From the NCBI GenBank assembly GCA_902470265.1, contig CABRFW010000023.1:1-12851 (forward strand): DNA of 12,851 bases. Reading direction: 5' to 3'. This document shows positions 6,337-12,851 of this stretch, one piece after another (within the stretch, counting starts at the first letter, position 1; every line of letters starts with the position of its first letter). Under the pieces are notes generated by a model that saw only the letters and a program-made list of their open reading frames with translations, searched no databases and was not told where the DNA came from. The DNA is from an uncultured Collinsella sp. (GTDB taxonomy: Bacteria > Actinomycetota > Coriobacteriia > Coriobacteriales > Coriobacteriaceae). Made by a program: the position numbers and the translations under genes.

Positions 6337-8004
6337 TTAGAACAGGCCGGTGATGTTGCCGTCGTTGTCGACGTCGATGTTTTCGGCCGCGGGCACCTTG
6401 GGCAGGCCCGGCATGGTCAGAACACTGCCGGTCAGCGCGACCACAAAGTGGGCGCCGGCAGAAACCTTGAGCTCACGCACGGTGATGCGGAAGTTCTCGG
6501 GAGCGCCCAGGGCCTTGGCGTTGTCACTAAAGCTGTACTGCGTCTTGGCGACGCACACCGGCAGGTTGCCAAAGCCGTTCTCGCGCAGCTCGGCGAGCTG
6601 GCGCTTGGCGGCCGGCGTAAAGTCAACGCCGTCGGCGCGGTAGACCTTGGTGGCAACGGCCTCGAGGGCATCAGCGACATCAGCGCCGTCCTCATAGGCA
6701 AACTTGAGCTCGCTCGGCTGCTCAATCAGACGCATGACCTCATCGGCAAGCTCGAGCGCGCCCTCGCCGCCCTTGGCCCAGACCTCGGAAAGCTTAACGT
6801 TGACGCCGAGCTTCTGACACTCGGACTCGATGAGCGCAAGCTCGGCCTCGGTGTCCGTCGGGAAGCGGTTGATGGCGACTACGCAGGGCAGACCATAAAC
6901 GTTCTGGATGTTGTCGACGTGACGCAGCAGGTTGGGCATACCGGCCTTAAGGGCCTCGAGGTTCTCCTCGTTAAGATCGGCCTTGGCAACACCGCCGTTG
7001 TACTTAAGGGCGCGAGCGGTGGCGACGACCACGACGGCGTTGGGACGAACGCCCGTCATGCGGCACTTGATGTCGAGGAATTTCTCGGCACCCAAGTCGG
7101 CACCGAAACCGGCCTCGGTAATGGCGACATCGCCAAAACGCATAGCCATACGCGTGGCCATGATGGAGTTGCAGCCGTGGGCGATATTGGCGAAGGGGCC
7201 GCCGTGGACAAACGCGGGCGTACCCTCAAGCGTCTGCACCAGATTGGGCTTGAGCGCATCCTTGAGCAGTGCGGCCATAGCTCCCTGGGCCTTAAGGTCG
7301 CGTGCGCGGACGGGCTTGCCAGCATAGCTGTAGCCGACAACGATCTCGCCCAAGCGTTCTTTAAGATCGTTGATGCTCGTGGACAGGCACAAGATCGCCA
7401 TGACCTCGGAGGCAACAGTGATGTCGAAGCCGTCCTCGCGCGGCACGCCCTGGGCCTTACCGCCAATGCCGTCGATGACATGACGCAGCTGGCGGTCGTT
7501 CATATCGACGACGCGCTTCCAAGTGATGCGCTTAACGTCAATGCCGAGCTGATTGCCCTGCTGGATGTGGTTATCAAGCATGGCGGCCAGCAGGTTGTTG
7601 GCGGCACCGATAGCATGGAAGTCGCCGGTAAAGTGCAGGTTGATGTCCTCCATGGGGATGACCTGGGCCCAGCCGCCGCCGGCAGCACCGCCCTTAACGC
7701 CAAAGACGGGACCGAGCGAAGGCTCGCGCAGGGCCACGGCACTCTTGACGCCGCGACGGCGCAGGCCATCGGCCAGACCGATGGTCGTGGTGGTCTTACC
7801 CTCGCCCGCAGGCGTTGGGTTGATAGCAGTCACGAGGACGAGCTTGGCCTGGTGGTCAGTCGGCTCGTTGAGCAGTGAATAGTCGACCTTAGCCTTGTCG
7901 AAGCCGTACGGAATCAGGTGCTTAACGTCGACGCCGGCGTTCTTGGCCACCTCGGTAATAGGCAGCGGCGTGACAGAACGTGCGATTTCGATGTCAGTAG
8001 GCAT
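6337..8004 (-). CDS. fhs: Formate-tetrahydrofolate ligase
   Basis: A 555-residue enzyme, the usual family length (~556). It makes 10-formyl-tetrahydrofolate from formate, tetrahydrofolate and ATP in the cytoplasm, feeding purine, formyl-Met and other one-carbon routes, and is also the formate-entry step of the acetyl-CoA pathway in acetogens. Visible hallmarks: the N-terminal start (PTDIEIARS, LIPYGFDKAKV), the P-loop-like TPAGEGKTTTTIGLADGL (nucleotide site at ~64-81), REPSLGPVFGVKGGAAGGG (~93-111), HFTGDFHAI (~124-132) and the C-terminal LPGLPKVPAAENIDVD. No gaps or frameshifts. Start: the frame is open to 8079, but ATG 8004 has AAAGGA six bases upstream and matches the family N-terminus. 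The gene lies 146 bases beyond ruvB on the same strand and has a plausible promoter and a terminator, so it is probably monocistronic. No formyl-THF cyclohydrolase or other pathway gene lies nearby. Confidence 0.98.
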   Translation of the reverse strand: MPTDIEIARSVTPLPITEVAKNAGVDVKHLIPYGFDKAKVDYSLLNEPTDHQAKLVLVTAINPTPAGEGKTTTTIGLADGLRRRGVKSAVALREPSLGPVFGVKGGAAGGGWAQVIPMEDINLHFTGDFHAIGAANNLLAAMLDNHIQQGNQLGIDVKRITWKRVVDMNDRQLRHVIDGIGGKAQGVPREDGFDITVASEVMAILCLSTSINDLKERLGEIVVGYSYAGKPVRARDLKAQGAMAALLKDALKPNLVQTLEGTPAFVHGGPFANIAHGCNSIMATRMAMRFGDVAITEAGFGADLGAEKFLDIKCRMTGVRPNAVVVVATARALKYNGGVAKADLNEENLEALKAGMPNLLRHVDNIQNVYGLPCVVAINRFPTDTEAELALIESECQKLGVNVKLSEVWAKGGEGALELADEVMRLIEQPSELKFAYEDGADVADALEAVATKVYRADGVDFTPAAKRQLAELRENGFGNLPVCVAKTQYSFSDNAKALGAPENFRITVRELKVSAGAHFVVALTGSVLTMPGLPKVPAAENIDVDNDGNITGLF

Positions 8005-8044
8005 GGGCGGTCCTTTCGTTACCGAATGAGAAAAAGACCAATTC

Positions 8045-8053
8045 AGCATAGCA
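8045..8053 (-). promoter_or_regulatory. Possible extended -10 promoter element for fhs
   Basis: The minus strand reads TGCTATGCT, an extended -10 (TGn plus TATGCT), about 40 bases upstream of the fhs start codon. The -35 region (TTTTAC at a 16-bp spacing) is poor. It is the best candidate in the fhs leader, which is too short and unstructured to suggest a riboswitch. Confidence 0.35.
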
Positions 8054-8150
8054 CGGGCGCGCAATAGTAAAACGCCCATAACCGATGAACGGCGATATGT
8101 TTACCCGATGCCCAGCGATAGCCTACAGATGCGCTAAAACAAGCCCATTC

Positions 8151-9218
8151 CTACAGGGTCGGTTCAATACCCAAATGCTCAAAGGTGCGAAGCGTTGCCT
8201 GGCGGCCCTGGGGCGTGCGAATCATCAAGCCGCACTGCAGCAGATAGGGCTCGTAGACATCCTCAAGCGTACCCGGGTCCTCGCCCACCGCGCTAGCAAG
8301 CGTCGTCAGGCCCACGGCACGGCCGGAGAACGTCTTGGCAAGCGTCTCCAAGATGCGAATGTCCATCCAGTCCAGACCAAGCTCGTCGATCTCAAAGAAC
8401 TCGAGCGCCTGACGGCAAATGTCAAGCTCAATAGGACCGTTGCCGCGCACCTGCGCGTAGTCGCGCACGCGCTTGAGCAGACGGTTGGCAAGACGCGGCG
8501 TACCGCGGGAACGCGAGCCGATCTCGAGTGCACTGGCATGGTCGATCGTCACACCCAGAATGGTCGCCGAGCGTGTCACAATCTGGGCGAGCTCCTCGAC
8601 GGTGTAGTAATCCAGGCGATACGAAATGCCAAAACGGTCGCGTAGTGGGCCGGTCAACATGCCCGAGCGAGTCGTTGCCGCTACCAGCGTAAACTTGGGG
8701 ATATCCAGGCGAATCGAGCGCGCCGCCGGACCCTTGCCAATCACGATATCGAGGGCAAAGTCCTCCATCGCGGGGTACAGGACCTCCTCGACCGAACGGT
8801 TGAGGCGGTGGATCTCGTCGATAAACAGCACATCACCCGGCTGCAAGTTAGTAAGGATGGCCGCCAGGTCGCCCGTGCGCGCGATGGCGGGGCCACTCGT
8901 GGTCTTGATCTGAGCGCCCAGCTCGTTGGCGATAACGGTGGCCAGCGTGGTCTTGCCCAGGCCCGGAGGACCCGAGAAAATCACGTGGTCGAGCGTCTCG
9001 CCACGGTTCTGCGCCGCTTCGATCAACACGCGCAGGCTCTGCTTGATGTGCTCCTGGCCGCAGTAGTCGTCCAGGCGCTGGGGGCGCAAAGTGCGGTCGA
9101 CATCGAGGTCCTCGGCCGTCAGCTCCGAGCCCACCATGCGCTCGCCGTGCGCCATGGATGCCGCCGGCGAGTTACCGGGCGTCGCCCACAAGTCCTGAGA
9201 GTCATCGGCTTCCCACAT
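8151..9218 (-). CDS. ruvB: Holliday junction branch-migration helicase RuvB
   Basis: A 355-residue AAA+ motor that, as hexamers bound to RuvA on four-way junctions, drives branch migration during recombinational repair. Walker A GPPGLGKT (83-90), Walker B LFIDEIH (131-137, D134/E135), sensor 1 ATTRSG (181-186), arginine finger in GPLRDRFG (R193/R195), sensor 2 in GTPRLANRLLKR (R242), and a C-terminal winged helix with LLQCGLMIRTPQGR. The N-terminus before VDRTLRPQRLDDYCGQ is about 20 residues longer than the E. coli protein, common in actinobacteria. Start: the sequence GTGATG offers GTG 9221 or ATG 9218. ATG 9218 overlaps the ruvA stop by one base (TGATG), so translation is coupled; the upstream Shine-Dalgarno match is weak, consistent with re-initiation. 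It is the last gene of ruvCAB; no clear terminator follows before fhs. Confidence 0.98.
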   Translation of the reverse strand: MWEADDSQDLWATPGNSPAASMAHGERMVGSELTAEDLDVDRTLRPQRLDDYCGQEHIKQSLRVLIEAAQNRGETLDHVIFSGPPGLGKTTLATVIANELGAQIKTTSGPAIARTGDLAAILTNLQPGDVLFIDEIHRLNRSVEEVLYPAMEDFALDIVIGKGPAARSIRLDIPKFTLVAATTRSGMLTGPLRDRFGISYRLDYYTVEELAQIVTRSATILGVTIDHASALEIGSRSRGTPRLANRLLKRVRDYAQVRGNGPIELDICRQALEFFEIDELGLDWMDIRILETLAKTFSGRAVGLTTLASAVGEDPGTLEDVYEPYLLQCGLMIRTPQGRQATLRTFEHLGIEPTL

Positions 9219-9838
9219 CACGCATCCATTCCGAGTCGCTTAAGCGCCGCGCCGAGCAGATCCTCGACACGCATATTCTGCCCATCATACCCGCTCAGGG
9301 CAACATCGGTCTCCTGCGGGCTAAAGCCCATGGAAAGGAGCGCCGCACGGGCATCATCGATCACCGAGGGAGCGGCAGCGGGCACGGGCATCGCAACCTG
9401 TCCGGGAATCACGTCGACCGGCACAAAGCCCTTATCCTTGGCAAAGGTGCTCTTGAGTTCCAGGATCAGGCGCTGAGCTGTCTTTTTGCCCACACCGGGT
9501 ACCTTGGCCATGCCCTTGTCGTCCTCGGCCATCACCAGCGAATACAGCTGCCCCACGGTATAGGTGGAAAGCACGGCAAGCGCCAGGCGCGGGCCAACGC
9601 CCGAAACGGACACGAGCCGGTCGAACATCATGCGCTCATCCTTTGAGGAAAAACCGAAAAGTGTCATGGCGTCCTCGCGCACCTGCATACGCGTGTAGAG
9701 GCAGACCTCGCCACCGGGCGTCGGCAACGTGGCCGCAGTGCTGCCCGAGATGCCGAGCTCAAAGCCAACGCCCGACACATCGACGACAGCAGAGCTCATC
9801 GTGGCCTCGACAAGCGTTCCGTGGAGCTGGGAAATCAT
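9218..9838 (-). CDS. ruvA: Holliday junction-binding protein RuvA
   Basis: A 206-residue protein that forms tetramers holding the four-way junction flat and loading RuvB. The N-terminal OB fold (MISQLHGTLVEA, VSGVGFELGI, LYTRMQVREDAMTLFGF) covers ~1-62. The tandem helix-hairpin-helix domain has its two GVG hairpins at SVSGVGPRLA (~77-86) and KVPGVGKKTA (~112-121). A Pro/Ala linker (~140-157) leads to the C-terminal RuvB-binding three-helix domain (ARAALLSMGFSPQETDVAL). Length is standard. The frame is open far upstream, but that extension is the shadow of ruvC. The true start is ATG 9838, which shares one base with the ruvC stop (TGATG), so ruvC, ruvA and ruvB are translationally coupled. Confidence 0.97.
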   Translation of the reverse strand: MISQLHGTLVEATMSSAVVDVSGVGFELGISGSTAATLPTPGGEVCLYTRMQVREDAMTLFGFSSKDERMMFDRLVSVSGVGPRLALAVLSTYTVGQLYSLVMAEDDKGMAKVPGVGKKTAQRLILELKSTFAKDKGFVPVDVIPGQVAMPVPAAAPSVIDDARAALLSMGFSPQETDVALSGYDGQNMRVEDLLGAALKRLGMDA

Positions 9839-10359
9839 CAGTATCCGGTTCCTCTCTGTTGATAGAACTCGCCACCGGTGAGGGCGCGGGTGCGGCTGAG
9901 GTTTACGTGGCAGATGGCGCAGGCCAGGGCATCGGCGGCATGGTCGGGATGCGGGTCGTGATCGAGCTGTGTGAGTGTGCGTACCATGTAGGCGACCTGC
10001 CGCTTGTCCGCGGCGCCAGTGCCCACCACAGCCTGTTTGATCTGCATGGGCGTGTACTCGCCAATCTCGAGCGCGCATTCCGAAAGTGCGACGAGTGCAG
10101 CACCGCGGGCATGCGCCGTGGGGATGGCCGAACGAACGTTGGCGCCAAAGTAGATGCTCTCGACAGCAGCCGTGTCGGGTCGATAACGCTCGACGACATC
10201 CTTAAGGTCACGGGCGATATGCGACAGGCGCACCGCGAGCGGGCTGCCCGCGCTGGTCTCGATGCAACCGTAGGCACGGCAGCGAACCTCGCCACGCCGC
10301 TCCTCGATAATCCCCCAACCCGTATGGGCCAAACCGGGGTCAATGCCCAAGATAACCAA
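9838..10359 (-). CDS. ruvC: Crossover junction endodeoxyribonuclease RuvC (TTG start)
   Basis: A 173-residue Holliday-junction resolvase with an RNase H fold, cutting paired strands symmetrically after RuvAB branch migration. The metal-binding residues are visible: D7 in GIDPG, E67 in AAVESIYF, H140 and D143 in HAADALA. The third acidic residue of the E. coli enzyme (D138) is His here, a variant known from Thermus RuvC, so activity is expected. TAHARGAALVA and the GTGAADKRQV loop are also typical. Start: translation from TTG 10359 gives the family N-terminus MVILGIDPG. GGGGAGG sits five bases upstream (10371-10365) and no ATG or GTG fits, so a rare TTG start is likely. First gene of ruvCAB; a LexA-type box lies 56 bases upstream, indicating damage induction. 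The yebC gene often found in front of ruvC is absent. Confidence 0.96.
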   Translation of the reverse strand: MVILGIDPGLAHTGWGIIEERRGEVRCRAYGCIETSAGSPLAVRLSHIARDLKDVVERYRPDTAAVESIYFGANVRSAIPTAHARGAALVALSECALEIGEYTPMQIKQAVVGTGAADKRQVAYMVRTLTQLDHDPHPDHAADALACAICHVNLSRTRALTGGEFYQQRGTGY

Positions 10360-10414
10360 GCCAACCTCCCCTCGTCACCAGCACAGCACAAGGCAAGGCC
10401 CCGCGCATCATTCA

Positions 10415-10428
10415 CGAACGTCTGTTCT
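10415..10428. promoter_or_regulatory. LexA (SOS) box upstream of ruvCAB
   Basis: CGAACGTCTGTTCT contains the exact half-sites GAAC (10416-10419) and GTTC (10424-10427) with a 4-base spacer. Read on the minus strand, AGAACAGACGTTCG agrees at 13 of 14 positions with the Gram-positive/actinobacterial LexA consensus CGAACRNRYGTTCG, only the first base differing. It lies 56 bases before the ruvC start, the right place to block a ruvC promoter. A TTGACC lies just upstream on the minus strand, but no -10 at proper spacing is convincing. Confidence 0.8.
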
Positions 10429-10496
10429 AGAATAACACAACGGGGTCAAGATGCTTAGTTGAAGTATCGGGGTTGGCAGCGAATCCCATCCCCAGT

Positions 10497-12482
10497 TTAG
10501 TTCTGCGAGAAGAATGGGAACTGTCGGGGATCAACCGGCGGATGCGGCATCGGGCCACCCTGGGGCCCACCCTGCGGGCCACCCTGGCCGCCCATCATCT
10601 TATCGATGGCGTCCTGAACCTCGCCCTCGAACTTTTTCATTCCCTCGTGTAAACGACGCTGACCGTCCTCAGAGCGCAGCTCCTCCATTTGCTCGGGCGA
10701 AATACCCAGTAGCTCGCCCAGCACGCCCATCATCTCGTTTCGCACGCGCTCGCTCGTATCCTCGTCAGCAAAACGGCGCACCTCGGCGCGCGCCAGCGAA
10801 TCGACCGTCATACGCTCCTTGCCGTTAAGCCCCAGGTCGGACCACGCGAGCATATACGGCCAGGCACGCTCGGCAAACGAACGGGCCGAGACGATCGGCG
10901 CCATCGGCAACATGCGGCGGGCAGCCTCACCCTGTCGAACGAGCATCAGCAGCAGCGAGCAAGCCTCAGGCTTGCCAGCGGCCATCGGGATGTCGTCGAA
11001 AGATCGATTGCGGTCCACGTGCGCCTCGAGCGCGCCATCGACCTCACCCGGCTCAAGCCCGCCGAGCAGCTGTGCCGCACGGTCGAGCATATCGACCGGA
11101 CCGTCGAGCGTCGAGAGCGCCTGCGCCAGCACGCGCTCCATACAATCTTCCACTGCGTTGAGCGTCACGAGCTCTTGGGGCACCACGGCAGACGTGCGGT
11201 TGCGCACACGCGCCACAAACTCAAGCGTCGACAGGTACACATCGCCAAAGGGCGCAAAGTCGCCCTGGTAGCCGCCGCAAAGCGCCGGCGCCGCCAGCGC
11301 GTACTCGGTTTTGGACAGCGGGCTCAGCGCCATCGCACCCAGCTCGAGCGCCGTATCCTCCAGCATCAGGCCCAGCGTGCGCGAGCGCAGGCGCTCGGCA
11401 TCGCCCGCCGACACGTCGCGATCGAGCACACGCGCCGCATCCGGTGCATCGCGCTCGACGGTGCGAATGTGCAGACGCTCGGCGATGGCGCGGACGGCGG
11501 CACAGCGGGCAGCCTCGGCCTCTTCCTGCGCCGGCGTAAAGATACGGTTGCGCCCCAGCACCAGGCCAATCACATTGCGCGGACCCAGGGCGTCGACGGC
11601 CAGCGCCGCCAGCAGGGACGACGGCAAGTCACCCTCGAGTGCCACCACAGCACGCGACGCACCGTGGGCTCGGGCGTTATCGCGCACGGCGAGCACCAGC
11701 GCCTGCCACAGCCACTCCTCGGAACGGAACTCGGGCAGTTCGTGATTTTCCAGGGCATCAAGCATCACGCCGCGCTGAATCTCCTGAACCAGCAGGCTCT
11801 CCTCAAAACACGGCGCTTGGGCCACCACGCGACCGCAGTCGTCGAGCACAAACGAACCGCCGGTATACACCGACTCGTCATAGGCACCGACCGGCGCTAT
11901 ACAGGCAAACCACACGCTGCGCTTGGATGCGATCTTGCGGTAGGCGCCGCTGCGAACAGCGGCAATGGCGGCAGTCTCGCGGTCGGTCATGTCAAACGCA
12001 TTGAATTGGAAATACGCAATGAGGTCAACACCGGTCGGCAACATCTCGAGTTCGCGGTCCAAGTCAAAAATCACGGCGATGCGCACGCCGTCCACGTCGA
12101 ACACCGGCGGCGCCCAACGCGTGTCGTTGTTCTCGCCACGCTGCAGGGCAATGCTCGAACGCGCCGGCACCACATGACCGTCCTTGAGCATCATGTAGTC
12201 GAGCAGCGGCTGGCCCTCAAACGAAACCGCCGCGGGCACGACGCAGATCATGTCAAGCTCCTGGATACGCTCGGCGACACCAGTCAAGCCGGCAAGCATG
12301 TCGTGCTCAAAGTCGGCAGTGCCCACCAGGCCACCGGGCATGGCGCCCATAAAGAGCGGAGCCGGAACGCACAGCACGCGCGCCCCGCGCTCGTGGGCCA
12401 GACGAGCCTGGTCCTCGATGCGGCCGCAAATGCCCTCAATATCACCCAAGCGCATATCGATCTGTGCAAGCGCGAGCTTCAT
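10497..12482 (-). CDS. Glutamine-dependent NAD synthetase-like pseudoenzyme
   Basis: A 661-residue protein with the two-domain plan of glutamine-dependent NAD synthetase: an N-terminal nitrilase-like amidase (~1-245) and a C-terminal NadE-like domain (~255-545). Homology is clear (KLALAQIDMRLGDIEG at the start; LAALAVDALGPRNVIGLVL; LSKTEYALAAPALCGGYQGDFAPFGDVY). The amidase triad is missing: the glutamate of FPELxxxG is Ala (VPAPLFMG, A41), the lysine region reads RSSIALQR, and the cysteine of ICED is Phe (VIFDLD, F139). In the synthetase the ATP pyrophosphatase loop SGGxDS reads EGDLPS (283-288), and the TGNKSE and DxxKT motifs are altered. The open frame is full-length, so it is kept, not decaying. 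A tail of ~110 residues ends in GGQGGPQGGPQGGP. ATG 12482 has AAAGGG seven bases upstream. A regulatory, NAD- or glutamine-sensing, or scaffold role is speculation. Confidence 0.85.
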   Translation of the reverse strand: MKLALAQIDMRLGDIEGICGRIEDQARLAHERGARVLCVPAPLFMGAMPGGLVGTADFEHDMLAGLTGVAERIQELDMICVVPAAVSFEGQPLLDYMMLKDGHVVPARSSIALQRGENNDTRWAPPVFDVDGVRIAVIFDLDRELEMLPTGVDLIAYFQFNAFDMTDRETAAIAAVRSGAYRKIASKRSVWFACIAPVGAYDESVYTGGSFVLDDCGRVVAQAPCFEESLLVQEIQRGVMLDALENHELPEFRSEEWLWQALVLAVRDNARAHGASRAVVALEGDLPSSLLAALAVDALGPRNVIGLVLGRNRIFTPAQEEAEAARCAAVRAIAERLHIRTVERDAPDAARVLDRDVSAGDAERLRSRTLGLMLEDTALELGAMALSPLSKTEYALAAPALCGGYQGDFAPFGDVYLSTLEFVARVRNRTSAVVPQELVTLNAVEDCMERVLAQALSTLDGPVDMLDRAAQLLGGLEPGEVDGALEAHVDRNRSFDDIPMAAGKPEACSLLLMLVRQGEAARRMLPMAPIVSARSFAERAWPYMLAWSDLGLNGKERMTVDSLARAEVRRFADEDTSERVRNEMMGVLGELLGISPEQMEELRSEDGQRRLHEGMKKFEGEVQDAIDKMMGGQGGPQGGPQGGPMPHPPVDPRQFPFFSQN

Positions 12483-12521
12483 GGCTCAGCCCTTTCCGTC
12501 GTAATCCATCGAAATCGTAGT

Positions 12522-12554
12522 AAAAGCGCCGGCCGCATAATGCAGTCGGCGCTT
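12522..12554 (-). terminator. Rho-independent terminator after the superoxide reductase gene
   Basis: On the minus strand AAGCGCCG (12554-12547) pairs with CGGCGCTT (12531-12524). After a mismatch, CTGCA pairs with TGCGG (one wobble) around the loop TTA. The stem is followed by TT then AC, giving a four-T run. It lies about 45 bases past the superoxide reductase stop and separates that gene from the NAD synthetase-like gene, whose start is 40 bases further on. Any promoter for the latter must overlap this region. Confidence 0.7.
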
Positions 12555-12599
12555 GCATGTGCATATGCTAGCTATGATACCCCGAGCGGGGGCGCGCTC

Positions 12600-12851
12600 C
12601 TAGAATGTCGCGGACCACAGCCCGTGCAGGTTGCAGTAGGCATAGACGGTACCGGTCTTGGAGCCGCCCGCAAAAAACGTCGCGGGTTTCATGCCGGGCT
12701 CAAGGTAATGAACCTCTAAGCGGCCCTCGGCCTCAAGTGCGATCCACTCAATGTAGTGCTCGGGCAGGCTGGGGTGCTCGACCGAGCCAACGCGTGCGCG
12801 AATCACGTGACCGTCACGCTCGGTCTCGACAACAGGCAAGTGCTTCTCGTG
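12600..12851 (-). CDS. Superoxide reductase (desulfoferrodoxin), C-terminal part (partial)
   Basis: The gene runs off the right edge; 83 codons before the stop are visible. The protein reduces superoxide to hydrogen peroxide at a His4Cys iron centre without releasing oxygen, a defence typical of anaerobes. All five iron ligands are visible: His in HEKHLP, both His in EHPSLPEHY (six residues apart, as in Desulfovibrio H68/H74), and Cys and His in YCNLHGLW. The Glu-Lys before the first His, which supplies the catalytic Lys and the Glu sixth ligand, is also there. The frame is open to base 12851; the TTG at 12839 is not the start because EKH lies upstream of it. Whether an N-terminal desulforedoxin domain exists (class I) or not (neelaredoxin type) cannot be told. 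A small GC hairpin lies directly after the stop and the terminator at 12522-12554 follows. Confidence 0.95.
   Translation of the reverse strand, partial: HEKHLPVVETERDGHVIRARVGSVEHPSLPEHYIEWIALEAEGRLEVHYLEPGMKPATFFAGGSKTGTVYAYCNLHGLWSATF

Noticed and set aside
6292..7878. 528-codon plus-strand open frame opposite fhs
   Set aside because: Complementary shadow of the strongly conserved formate-tetrahydrofolate ligase; composition is not protein-like and it begins inside the fhs terminator.
8005..8079. 25-residue N-terminal extension of formate-tetrahydrofolate ligase
   Set aside because: No ribosome binding site, not in the family, and it would cover the likely promoter; ATG 8004 has AAAGGA at good spacing.
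9839..10078. N-terminal extension of RuvA to 10078
   Set aside because: Overlaps ruvC entirely in another frame, is Arg/His/Pro-rich, and the family N-terminus MISQLHGTL starts at the ATG 9838.
10129..10142. Second SOS-like box (CGAACGAACGTTGG) inside ruvC
   Set aside because: One mismatch to CGAACN4GTTCG, but it is within the ruvC coding sequence, far from any start, and the codons are explained by the protein; probably chance.
10465..10496. Possible terminator after the NAD synthetase-like gene
   Set aside because: GGGG plus TGG can pair with CCA plus CCCC around a T/T mismatch, but there is no T-run on the minus strand; too weak to annotate.
11019..12719. 566-codon open frame on the plus strand opposite the NAD synthetase-like gene
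   Set aside because: It is an antisense shadow of a GC-rich gene: Arg/His-rich, no recognisable domain, no start context, while the opposite frame has clear homology and a ribosome binding site.

Overview
This 12.85 kb stretch is GC-rich bacterial chromosome with tightly packed genes. The families present (LAxTG-anchored surface protein, obligate-anaerobe superoxide reductase, formate-tetrahydrofolate ligase, ruvCAB with a Gram-positive/actinobacterial-type SOS box, coriobacterial-looking paralogues) suggest an anaerobic gut actinobacterium of the Coriobacteriia, most likely Collinsella. That placement is inference from gene content and style, not from a marker gene.

Layout. 1-407 (+): C-terminal end of a sortase-anchored surface protein, followed by a Rho-independent terminator. 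503-772 (-): small PH-like protein. 941-1990 (+): a solitary DUF1016/YhcG-type PD-(D/E)xK nuclease. 1991-2415: gene-free, with two hairpins. 2416-3753 (-): protein with two zinc ribbons, with a perfect 19-bp inverted repeat just upstream of its start. 3972-5153 (+): cation diffusion facilitator with a manganese-type metal-site signature. 5166-6155 (-): single-pass membrane protein with a Pro/Tyr-rich cytoplasmic N-terminus, a PASTA-like outer segment and a seven-residue C-terminal repeat. 6337-8004 (-): formate-tetrahydrofolate ligase with its own terminator. 8151-10359 (-): ruvC-ruvA-ruvB with overlapping stop/start codons and a near-consensus LexA box upstream of ruvC. 10497-12482 (-): full-length glutamine-dependent NAD synthetase homologue that has lost its recognisable catalytic motifs in both domains. 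12600-12851 (-): C-terminal part of a superoxide reductase, followed by a terminator.

How the genes fit together. ruvCAB is a coherent DNA-repair operon, probably damage-inducible, making the Holliday-junction resolvasome. The superoxide reductase and the putative Mn exporter both fit metal/oxidative homeostasis in an anaerobe, but they are separate units. fhs feeds formate into folate one-carbon metabolism. The strongest candidate for something not well described is the intact 661-residue NAD synthetase-like pseudoenzyme with a Gly/Pro/Gln-rich tail. Next are the PASTA-like membrane protein with three repeated N-terminal Thr-containing motifs and the two-ribbon protein with its upstream dyad. 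No RNA genes, insertion sequences, CRISPR arrays or prophage were seen.
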